A stretch of DNA of 6,021 nt from Chlamydiota bacterium (GTDB taxonomy: Bacteria; Chlamydiota; Chlamydiia; Chlamydiales; SM23-39), in NCBI GenBank assembly GCA_021772165.1, contig JAJFMM010000228.1, positions 1 to 6,021 of the forward strand. Direction: 5' to 3'. Under the pieces are notes generated by a model, which was not told where the DNA came from, did not search any database, and saw nothing but the letters and a program-made list of their open reading frames with translations. Positions 1 through 5,883 of this stretch are shown here, piece after piece. The translations under genes were made by a program, and so were the position numbers. The first letter of the stretch is position 1, and each line of letters begins with the position of its first letter.

Positions 1-207
1 TAGACAATACCTTTTTGAATGCTTGGTGATCTCTTTGTCGAGAATCTCAAGATCCTCGGTGCTCTTATCAAGATCAGCATAGATTAAGAAGCCCTCGACG
101 CGGTCGAGGTAGAAATCGCGCTCGTCATCGGACTTTGCGAAAGCGTCCATCAGTCGGTGGTAGCGAAGAAGTAAAGGGTTTTTAGCTACAGGATATTTTT
201 CTGCCAT
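1..207 (-). CDS. UPF0158-family hypothetical protein (CT429-like), N-terminal part only
   Basis: Reading the reverse strand from an ATG at 207-205 gives 69 uninterrupted codons running off the left edge. The protein begins MAEKYPVAKNPLLLRYHRLM and continues through KSDDERDFYLDRVEGF and an acidic DLDKSTEDLE stretch. From memory this closely resembles the start of the chlamydial UPF0158 proteins such as C. trachomatis CT429, which share the PxxKNPLLLR and KSDDERDFYLDRVEGF blocks. The function of that family is unknown to me. The visible part is charged and soluble, with no signal peptide or membrane segment. No good Shine-Dalgarno sequence precedes the ATG, so the start rests on family resemblance. 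It is transcribed divergently from serS. Family assignment is by recollection; the C-terminal part is outside the window. Confidence 0.75.
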   Translation of the reverse strand, partial: MAEKYPVAKNPLLLRYHRLMDAFAKSDDERDFYLDRVEGFLIYADLDKSTEDLEILDKEITKHSKRYCL

Positions 208-249
208 AGCCAAAGATAGTAGCAGAGCAGCTCTTGAGTTGCAACTAGT

Positions 250-299
250 ATACCGAAATGAACCCAAAATTGGGCCTCTAAAGGGGTTCATTCCGGTAT
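250..299. repeat. Imperfect inverted repeat / hairpin between divergent genes
   Basis: Arms 250-265 (ATACCGAAATGAACCC) and 284-299 (GGGTTCATTCCGGTAT) are reverse complements at 15 of 16 positions; the one mismatch pairs A256 with C293. The loop is 18 bases (266-283). Neither side is followed by a T-tract, so it is not a classical intrinsic terminator for either flanking gene, and the two genes point away from it. It lies 13 bases upstream of the serS -35 box. It could be an operator, a small palindromic repeat unit of the genome, or an mRNA/DNA structure; the sequence alone does not decide. Confidence 0.75.
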
Positions 300-312
300 G
301 GATGAGTATCCG

Positions 313-341
313 TTGACTTTTCGGACCCAGACTCCTATATT
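313..341 (+). promoter_or_regulatory. Sigma70-type promoter for the serS operon
   Basis: The -35 box TTGACT (313-318) matches the consensus TTGACA at five of six positions. It is separated by an ideal 17-base spacer from the -10 box TATATT (336-341), which matches TATAAT at five of six. A start near 347-349 would give an untranslated leader of under 20 bases before serS. No other promoter of this quality is visible before the next three genes, so it probably drives all four. A GTATCC (306-311) and its complement GGATAC (347-352) bracket the promoter; six bases may be chance. Confidence 0.75.
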
Positions 342-354
342 TTTCAGGATACAT

Positions 355-369
355 ATGGGCTTTTTATGA
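355..369 (+). other. Possible four-codon leader mini-ORF overlapping the serS start
   Basis: ATG GGC TTT TTA TGA (355-369) encodes MGFL and ends on the serS start codon, forming an ATGA overlap at 366-369. The only Shine-Dalgarno-like sequence in the leader, AGGA at 346-349, sits five bases before this ATG but 16 bases before the serS ATG. The arrangement therefore fits ribosomes loading at the mini-ORF and re-initiating at serS. A start so close to the predicted transcription start (about 347-349) leaves little leader, and a 15-base ORF can occur by chance, so this is tentative. Confidence 0.3.
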
Positions 370-1658
370 TCGACATCAAAGAATTACGCAAAGATCCTCA
401 AACAATGGAAAAACGGCTCCAGACAAAAGAGCCGGAAATCTCCCTGGCTCCTATCCTGGCTCTCGATGAAGAGGTCCGTCATCTGAAGACAGAGACCGAA
501 GAGCTCAAAGCCAAACGAAATGCCTCGTCCAAAGAGATTGGCGCCCTTAAGAAGAAAGGGGACGACGCCTCTGCTTTAATGGCTGAGATGAGTGCTATTG
601 GCGATACAATTTCCAAACATGATCATCAGATTGCAGAGCTCGAGGAAAAACTGCACCATGCCATCGCCTCGCTCCCCAATCTACCGGCAGACGATATTCC
701 GGTCTCTCCCAGCCCCGAAGATAATGTTTGCATCAAGTCCTGGGGTGAGAAGCGCGCGTTTGATTTTCCCTTCCTCAACCATGTAGAGCTCAATGAAAAA
801 CTAAAGCTATTCGACTTCCCCCGCGCAGCCAAACTCTCCGGATCGGGCTGGCCTCTCTATATGGGCTTTGGCGCGAGACTCGAATGGGCGCTTCTCAACT
901 ACATGCTCGACACGCATCGTAAAAATGGCTTCATGCAGGTAATCCCGCCGCTTCTCGTGCGCCCGGAGACGATGTATGGCTCAGGTCAGCTACCTAAATT
1001 CGAAAAGCAGCTCTTCAAGATCCACGATGACGATTACAATCTCTTTCTAATCCCAACGGCAGAAGTGGCTCTCAATGGCCTTCATCTCGATGAGATTCTC
1101 GAAGAGGAGGCGCTCCCCTTCAAGTACACAGCCTACACACCCTGTTTCCGCAGAGAAGCTGGTGCCGCAGGCTCACAGGAAAGGGGTCTGATTCGCACGC
1201 ACCAGTTCAATAAAGTAGAGATGTTTTGCGTAACGACTCCGGAAGAGAGCGAGCAGATTTTCGAGCAGATGCTTACCAGCGCTGAAGAGGTTCTGCAAGG
1301 ACTGGATCTACACTACCGCAGCATGCTCCTGACCACAGGAGATATGTCCTTTGCCGCTTCAAAAACGGTCGACATCGAAACGTGGTTGCCTGGGCAAAAC
1401 CGCTATTATGAGGTCTCTTCCGTCTCGAACTGCACCGACTTTCAGGCGCGCCGCTCTCAAACGCGCTGCCGCAAAAAAAATGAGAAGCCGCGTCTTGTAC
1501 ACACACTCAACGGCTCAGGTCTAGCAACGTCTCGTCTGATGGTCGCTCTTCTAGAAAATAACCAGCAGGCTGACGGTTCTATTCTTGTTCCTAAAGTCCT
1601 GCAGCGCTATCTAGGAGATGAGATCACCAGCTTTAAACCCGCGGCTTTGCACTCATGA
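366..1658 (+). CDS. serS: Seryl-tRNA synthetase
   Basis: This class II aminoacyl-tRNA synthetase joins serine to tRNA-Ser in the cytoplasm using ATP, and also supplies Ser-tRNA for selenocysteine where that pathway exists. Its 430 residues match the usual length of about 420-430. Residues 1-105 form the long antiparallel coiled-coil arm that grips the tRNA, rich in E, K and L heptads (about 31-100). The catalytic core follows: the TAE serine-binding loop at 231-233, class II motif 2 around 258-289 with FRREAGAAG (R262, R263, E264), and motif 3 at about 381-410 with NGSGLATSR (R390) and ENNQQADGS. The start MIDIKELRKDP fits the family start M(L/I)DIK. The sequence strongly resembles chlamydial SerRS. 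Its own Shine-Dalgarno is poorly placed. It is the first main gene of the operon and overlaps the next gene by four bases. Confidence 0.97.
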   Translation: MIDIKELRKDPQTMEKRLQTKEPEISLAPILALDEEVRHLKTETEELKAKRNASSKEIGALKKKGDDASALMAEMSAIGDTISKHDHQIAELEEKLHHAIASLPNLPADDIPVSPSPEDNVCIKSWGEKRAFDFPFLNHVELNEKLKLFDFPRAAKLSGSGWPLYMGFGARLEWALLNYMLDTHRKNGFMQVIPPLLVRPETMYGSGQLPKFEKQLFKIHDDDYNLFLIPTAEVALNGLHLDEILEEEALPFKYTAYTPCFRREAGAAGSQERGLIRTHQFNKVEMFCVTTPEESEQIFEQMLTSAEEVLQGLDLHYRSMLLTTGDMSFAASKTVDIETWLPGQNRYYEVSSVSNCTDFQARRSQTRCRKKNEKPRLVHTLNGSGLATSRLMVALLENNQQADGSILVPKVLQRYLGDEITSFKPAALHS

Positions 1659-2908
1659 ATGAATTTTTCCAATTTCTAGAAAGCTCTCCAACAGTTTGGC
1701 ACGCAGCTAAAGAGATTTCCGATAGGCTCATAGCTGCGGGATTCATTCAGCTCAAGGAAAAGGAGAGCTGGAAACTGGAAAAAGGGAAAGGCTATTTTGT
1801 CGTCCGAGATGACGCTGCCGTCTCTGCCTTTCGTCTTCCAAATTCGACCCCGAAACGCGCCGTTCTTCTGGGATCTCATCTTGATAGTCCCTCTCTGAAG
1901 CTCAAGCCTAAACCGGAGATCGGCACAGACAAAATCTCTCAATTTGCCACCGAAGTCTATGGTGCTCCCCTTCTGCACACCTGGCTCGACCGCGATCTTG
2001 CTCTCGCCGGACGCGCGATCGTCAAAACGGCTGATGGAAAAAGGGAGAGTAAACTTGTTTTTCTGGACGAACAGCCGCTGATTATTCCTTCTCTGGCGAT
2101 CCACCTTGACCGCTCGCTTTCAGAAAAAGGTCTGCACATCAACAAGCAGGATCATCTCCGCCCGATCGTTTCTCTCGGAAAAGCACAATCTCTCACCTCT
2201 CTTCTCTCCATTGAAGAGATCCTTGCCTTTGATCTCTACCTCGTCTCACTCGAAAAACCTACCTACATCGGCTTGGGCCAAGAGATGATTGCAGCGCCTC
2301 GCCTCGACAATCTCTCCTCTGCGTATGCGAGCCTCTTTGCGATGGTTGAATCAGAGCCACAAGACGATGTCCTGCAGCTCTCGATGTTCTGGGACCATGA
2401 AGAGATCGGATCGGGTACTTGGCTCGGCGCTGAATCCTCTTTCCTCAATCAGATTCTCGAGCGCATCGCACTGTCCGAACAGATCACAGGCGACGATTTC
2501 TACCGCTTCAAGAGCCAATCTTGGTGCGTTTCCGCCGACCTTGCACACGGTTTTCATCCCAATTACAAAGAGCGTTACGATTCTAAAAATGCTCCTCAGC
2601 TCGGCGATGGCGTCGTCCTCAAAACCAATGCGCAGCTGCGCTACGCCACCTCAGCTTCGAGTGCAGCACCACTGATTGAGATCTGCAAAAAAAATAACTG
2701 GCCCCTACAGACATTCGCGATGCGCTCCGATTTGCCATGCGGAGGCACGATTGGTTCGATCGTCTCATCCGTCTGCGGCATCTCCACCGTCGACATCGGC
2801 ATTGCCGCATGGGCCATGCACTCAATTCGCGAAACAGTATCTACACAAGATCAGCTCGCCCTGTGTCAGCTTTTGAAAGAGGTTTTAAACAATGCACCAG
2901 AAATCTAA
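1655..2908 (+). CDS. M18-family aspartyl aminopeptidase
   Basis: This is a cytosolic zinc exopeptidase that removes N-terminal residues, typically Asp or Glu, from peptides; in eukaryotes the family includes DNPEP and yeast Ape1. The 417 residues cover the full family length. Visible signatures are GSHLDSP (73-79, metal ligand H75), the bridging aspartate in RLDN (D218), DHEEIGS (247-253, catalytic and ligand glutamates E249/E250), SADLAHGFHPNY (293-304, D295), and the C-terminal PCGGTIG (361-367) and MHSIRE (388-393, ligand H389). Every expected metal ligand is present, so it should be active. No signal peptide is seen. The start overlaps the serS stop as ATGA (1655-1658) and has no Shine-Dalgarno of its own, implying translational coupling. 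A role in peptide or amino-acid recycling is inferred. The symbol apeB is used for some bacterial members, but I leave it blank. Confidence 0.93.
   Translation: MNEFFQFLESSPTVWHAAKEISDRLIAAGFIQLKEKESWKLEKGKGYFVVRDDAAVSAFRLPNSTPKRAVLLGSHLDSPSLKLKPKPEIGTDKISQFATEVYGAPLLHTWLDRDLALAGRAIVKTADGKRESKLVFLDEQPLIIPSLAIHLDRSLSEKGLHINKQDHLRPIVSLGKAQSLTSLLSIEEILAFDLYLVSLEKPTYIGLGQEMIAAPRLDNLSSAYASLFAMVESEPQDDVLQLSMFWDHEEIGSGTWLGAESSFLNQILERIALSEQITGDDFYRFKSQSWCVSADLAHGFHPNYKERYDSKNAPQLGDGVVLKTNAQLRYATSASSAAPLIEICKKNNWPLQTFAMRSDLPCGGTIGSIVSSVCGISTVDIGIAAWAMHSIRETVSTQDQLALCQLLKEVLNNAPEI
2876..2882 (+). promoter_or_regulatory. Ribosome binding site that fixes the start of the VIT1-like gene
   Basis: AAAGAGG at 2876-2882 lies nine bases before the ATG at 2892, inside the end of the aminopeptidase gene. 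It supports a start that overlaps the upstream gene by 17 bases. The next ATGs downstream (2914, 2926) are in other frames, so 2892 is the sensible choice. Confidence 0.65.
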
Positions 2909-3656
2909 AGGTCATGCACATTTCGATGGTAAAGAGGCTCTCGAGCATGTGCTAGAAGCTCGCTTGAAAGGCCAGACGGCCAGCGATGAGATCCACGGCG
3001 CAGAGATGCCCGGACACATCAGCGCCTTTGCCGACGCTGCGAAAGAGACCAGTTTAATTCTCGTTCTTTTCTGGTCGCTCCTCGTTCTCTTTCATATCTC
3101 CTACGACCAGATTCACTGGATGCTCGCTCTCTTCTCAGCCGGCTGGCTCATCTGGAAAACAGGACGCAGTGCACTGCTCGGCTACTCGCGCCTCGAGCGC
3201 ATGCATCGCGTAATCGAAGAAGAGCGCTGGGAAATCGAACATCATCGTCCACAAGAAAAAGAGGAGCTACGCGCCCTCTACGAAGCCAAAGGATTTACCG
3301 GCCGCCTCCTCGACGAGGCTGTCGACATTTTGATGGCCGATGACAACCGCCTCTTGCAAGTCATGCTGCAAGAAGAGCTGGGATTTAGAATGGAAACAGA
3401 AGAGCATCCGCTCAAGCAAGCCCTCGGCGCGGCGATCGGCGTGATCCTCAGCTCTGCCGTAATGGTGTTTGCACTCTTTTTCCTCCCCCCTTTCGGTACA
3501 CTCCTCGCCGCCGCATTGATCATTGGAGCTACCGCAGGATTTGCCGCAAGGATCCAAAGAAATCGCATTACACCCTCGATCGTTTGGAATCTCGCCTGCG
3601 CTGCTTTATCCATTGGTGCTGCTGAATTTTTCGCTCAACTCCTCTTTGCAAAATGA
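2892..3656 (+). CDS. Divergent VIT1/CCC1-like membrane protein
   Basis: Likely inner-membrane protein of 254 residues, distantly related to the VIT1/CCC1 family, which moves Fe2+ or Mn2+ out of the cytosol. Hydrophobic segments lie at about 54-71, 74-91, 176-198, 202-219 and 230-250, five as in VIT1. Between segments 2 and 3 is a long cytosolic helical region (about 98-172) that is rich in glutamate (E102, E109-E111, E114, E116, E122, E124, E125). It contains LYEAKGF (129-135) and QEELGF (160-165), which fit the VIT1 pattern of YxxKGL and DELG in its metal-binding domain. The usual first-helix VIT1 signature with NDGL is absent; instead there is a hydrophilic His-containing N-terminus. Transport activity is therefore uncertain. 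Its place between serS and the P-type ATPase matches the position of chlamydial CT728 as I recall it. The family call is from pattern recognition only. Confidence 0.6.
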   Translation: MHQKSKGHAHFDGKEALEHVLEARLKGQTASDEIHGAEMPGHISAFADAAKETSLILVLFWSLLVLFHISYDQIHWMLALFSAGWLIWKTGRSALLGYSRLERMHRVIEEERWEIEHHRPQEKEELRALYEAKGFTGRLLDEAVDILMADDNRLLQVMLQEELGFRMETEEHPLKQALGAAIGVILSSAVMVFALFFLPPFGTLLAAALIIGATAGFAARIQRNRITPSIVWNLACAALSIGAAEFFAQLLFAK

Positions 3657-5617
3657 CGACACCCTATCTTTTCGATGAGTTTTTTGCGTCCGGCAAGGAA
3701 GAGAGCATCAGCCCCTTCCTCACTCGCAAGTCTAAGCGATGGGGAAGACACTTACCCTTAAAAAGCGCCTTTCTCTCCGCCCTTTTTCTCATTCTCGCTT
3801 TTGCCTTCTCGTTTACCAACCCGCCAATTTCACACCTCTTTCTCGCCTTCGTCTTTTTTCTCTCCGGCGTCCCCGCTCTGATCGAATCGATTGACGATCT
3901 CAAAAGCTTGCAGATCAACATCGACGTCCTGATGACTGTCGCCGCCTTCGTCGCGCTGCTCATCGACAGCGGCTTGGAAGGAGGCCTCCTGCTTGTCCTC
4001 TTTGAGATCAGCGGCGCCCTCGAAGAGACCGTCTCGAATAAAGCGCTGAGTGCGATTCACAACCTCAACCACCTCGCTCCTAAATTCGCCCGCGTAGTCC
4101 GAGAAGATGGCACCGTCTATGAAAAATCAGTGAGAGAGATCGAGCCCGGCACTCCCCTACTCATCAAATCGGGCGAGATCGTCCCACTCGATGGCATTGT
4201 CAAAACAGGCATCTCCTCTGTTAACCTCGTCCACCTGACAGGAGAGAGCATCCCCAATCCGAAAGAGCCTGGCGATGAGATCCCCGCCGGCGCACGCAAC
4301 CTCGACGCGGCACTCGTTGTAGAAGTGACGCGCACCTCGACCGACTCGACGCTCACACGCATCATCCAACTTATTTTGGAGGCGCAAGAAGCGAAACCTC
4401 GCCTGCAACGCTGGCTCGATCAGTTTGGAAAAGTGTACGCAACGACAATCATCACACTCACCTTCCTCTTCGCCGCGCTCCTTCCTCTCATCTTTTCCAT
4501 GAGCTACACCGAACCGGAAGGATCGATCTACCGCGCGCTCGCCTTTCTCATCGCAGCATCGCCCTGCGCACTCATCATCGCCGTACCGACCGCCTACCTC
4601 AGCTCGATCAGCTCGTGTGCCAAAAAAGGAATCCTCCTCAAAGGAGGCATCACCCTCGATGCGCTCGCCTCTTGCAAAACCGTCGCCTTCGACAAAACGG
4701 GTACGCTGACAACAGGAGATCTGCTCTGCACTGAACTCGAGCCCATTGGAGATTCTAACACCTCCGAAACAGATGCGCTGAGCATCGCAGCCGCACTCGA
4801 GCGACATGTTGTGCATCCAATTGCCACCGCGATCGTCCGCCTCGCCGAAGAAAAAAAAGTCCCGACGACAGACATTCTCAACTTCAAAGCGATCCCCGGC
4901 TACGGACTAGAAGGCAACCTCGAAAATGGAACTCCCGTTGCGATCGGCCTCCTGGAACACATCGTCAAAAATGCCGCACCGGATGCAGCCGAAACGATTC
5001 GGCAAGCAGCGACTCACCCCTCTTTTGAAGGGCAAGTTCTCTCCGCCTTGCGCGTAGGTACAGATCTCTATCTTTTCCGATTCACCGATCAGGTGCGCAC
5101 AGAAATACCGGAGCTGATGCTAAAGATTCAAAAGGAAAATAGACTTACCCCCGTCATGCTCACCGGAGACAACGAGCGCAATGCGCAATTTGTAGGAAAG
5201 CTGCTCGGAATCAAGCAGATTTTAGCCAACCTACGCCCAGAAGACAAACTGCGTCAGGTAGCCAAGCTGGTAGAGGAAGGGGGCCTGGCGATGATCGGCG
5301 ACGGCGTCAACGATGCGCCGGCACTTGCCCGCGCCACCGTTGGTATCTCAATGGGTCGCATCGGCTCTGCCACCGCTGTCGACGCCTCAGATGTTGTCTT
5401 GCTCAATGATGATCTGCATCATTTAAGCTGGCTCTTTTCTAAAGCGAGGCTCACACAGCGCATCATTAAACAAAATCTGACCCTAGCACTCGCTGTCATC
5501 CTCTTGGCTACTACTCCCGCTCTGCTCGGTCTCGTACCACTCTGGGTCGCTGTAATCCTGCATGAGGGCGGCACCGTCCTCGTCGGTCTCAATAGCCTCC
5601 GTCTCTTGAGACGGTAG
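3653..5617 (+). CDS. P1B-type heavy-metal-exporting ATPase, P1B-4-like
   Basis: This ATP-driven pump exports a transition metal ion across the inner membrane. Its 654 residues carry the full catalytic set: A-domain TGES (196-199), the transmembrane metal motif SPC (303-305), phosphorylation motif DKTGTLT (347-353, D347), the HP dipeptide (H388-P389), TGDN (504-507) and the hinge GDGVNDAPAL (549-558). Eight membrane segments are expected: about 36-54, 60-77, 91-105, 108-120, 261-283, 292-312, 607-625 and 627-646. SPC in place of CPC, HEGGT (637-641) in the last helix, and no N-terminal CxxC metal-binding domain are hallmarks of the P1B-4 subgroup (CoaT, CtpD, PfeT/ZosA, FrvA), tied to Co2+, Fe2+ and sometimes Zn2+. 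The start overlaps the upstream stop as ATGA. It is the last gene of the operon and corresponds in position to chlamydial CT727, usually labelled a zinc/cadmium ATPase. The exact metal is not decided by sequence. Confidence 0.93.
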   Translation: MTTPYLFDEFFASGKEESISPFLTRKSKRWGRHLPLKSAFLSALFLILAFAFSFTNPPISHLFLAFVFFLSGVPALIESIDDLKSLQINIDVLMTVAAFVALLIDSGLEGGLLLVLFEISGALEETVSNKALSAIHNLNHLAPKFARVVREDGTVYEKSVREIEPGTPLLIKSGEIVPLDGIVKTGISSVNLVHLTGESIPNPKEPGDEIPAGARNLDAALVVEVTRTSTDSTLTRIIQLILEAQEAKPRLQRWLDQFGKVYATTIITLTFLFAALLPLIFSMSYTEPEGSIYRALAFLIAASPCALIIAVPTAYLSSISSCAKKGILLKGGITLDALASCKTVAFDKTGTLTTGDLLCTELEPIGDSNTSETDALSIAAALERHVVHPIATAIVRLAEEKKVPTTDILNFKAIPGYGLEGNLENGTPVAIGLLEHIVKNAAPDAAETIRQAATHPSFEGQVLSALRVGTDLYLFRFTDQVRTEIPELMLKIQKENRLTPVMLTGDNERNAQFVGKLLGIKQILANLRPEDKLRQVAKLVEEGGLAMIGDGVNDAPALARATVGISMGRIGSATAVDASDVVLLNDDLHHLSWLFSKARLTQRIIKQNLTLALAVILLATTPALLGLVPLWVAVILHEGGTVLVGLNSLRLLRR

Positions 5618-5641
5618 GAGACGCAGAATTTTGATGATTGA

Positions 5642-5848
5642 TTAGACAAAGACCTGTAGAGCTCGAAGTACTGCACGAAATACGGCTTTGATCATCAGAC
5701 CGCATCGAATTGCATTATCAGAATAGATATCCGGTCGGCCAGGTTTGCCAGTTCTCTCTACAGAGTACCATGTTTGAACAGCTTTTTCATCGAACCAAAA
5801 AGTGATGCTTCCCCGATTCACCAGTGATTGGTTATACTGCCTACAGAA
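5642..5848 (-). pseudogene. IS5-type transposase remnant, N-terminal part
   Basis: The reverse strand reads open from 5848 to a TAA at 5644-5642 without a proper ATG start. It encodes about 68 residues containing YNQSLVNRGSITFWFDEKAV, then WYSVERTGKPGRPDIYSDNAI and LMIKAVFRAVLRALQ. This is the typical opening of many IS5-family transposases: YNxxLVxRGSxTxWxDE, a GRPxxYSDxAI block, then a helix ending LRALQ(G)F. The family's start codon and first roughly ten residues are missing, and a stop codon (5851-5849) lies just upstream. After the internal TAA, a further SIIKIL stretch may continue the relic up to the ATPase stop. The catalytic DDE region (full proteins are about 300 residues or more) is gone. 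It is a dead fragment of an old insertion, with no terminal repeats visible. Confidence 0.75.
5833..5838 (+). promoter_or_regulatory. Possible -10 box for the downstream gene
   Basis: TATACT (5833-5838) matches the TATAAT consensus at five of six positions and would give a leader of about 40 bases before the ATG at 5884. No convincing -35 box lies 16-18 bases upstream and there is no properly spaced TGn extension. The AT-rich stretch 5849-5866, with TTAATTAATT, lies downstream of it. Weak evidence. Confidence 0.25.
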
Positions 5849-5870
5849 TTAAAAAATTAATTAATTGCAC

Positions 5871-5875
5871 GAGGA
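5871..5875 (+). promoter_or_regulatory. Ribosome binding site for the gene starting at 5884
   Basis: GAGGA at 5871-5875 is eight bases before the ATG at 5884, at good Shine-Dalgarno strength and spacing. It is the clearest such site in the window and is the main reason to accept the short partial reading frame that follows as a real gene. Confidence 0.65.
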
Positions 5876-5883
5876 AGACAGTT

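Noticed and set aside
216..244. Possible reverse-strand promoter (TTGCAA, 17 bases, TACTAT) for the UPF0158 gene
   Set aside because: Each box matches the consensus at only four of six positions, and a start here would make the mRNA almost leaderless. The spacing is right but the evidence is too weak.
250..299. Hairpin as a rho-independent terminator
   Set aside because: No T-tract follows on either strand and both neighbouring genes point away from it.
306..352. GTATCC/GGATAC inverted pair bracketing the serS promoter as an operator
   Set aside because: Only six perfect bases separated by 35; such a match is readily found by chance.
1676..2104. 142-codon reverse frame inside the aminopeptidase gene
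   Set aside because: Antisense shadow of conserved M18 sequence with no family resemblance.
2289..2675. 128-codon forward frame inside the aminopeptidase gene
   Set aside because: It is a Ser/Arg-rich shadow in another frame of the M18 gene, which has conserved motifs across the same bases; it has no ribosome binding site worth noting.
4157..4816. 219-codon open frame on the reverse strand inside the ATPase gene
   Set aside because: It is the mirror of a fully supported ATPase sequence with all catalytic motifs. Its product is rich in C, R, G and D with no recognisable domain, as expected for an antisense shadow of C-rich coding sequence.
5618..5640. Operon terminator after the ATPase
   Set aside because: No stem-loop followed by a T-run can be drawn in this stretch or in the rest of the gap up to 5883.
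5419..5676. 85-codon reverse frame covering the ATPase 3' end
   Set aside because: Most of it mirrors conserved ATPase sequence. Its first codons overlap the transposase relic, but in a frame different from the one showing transposase similarity.
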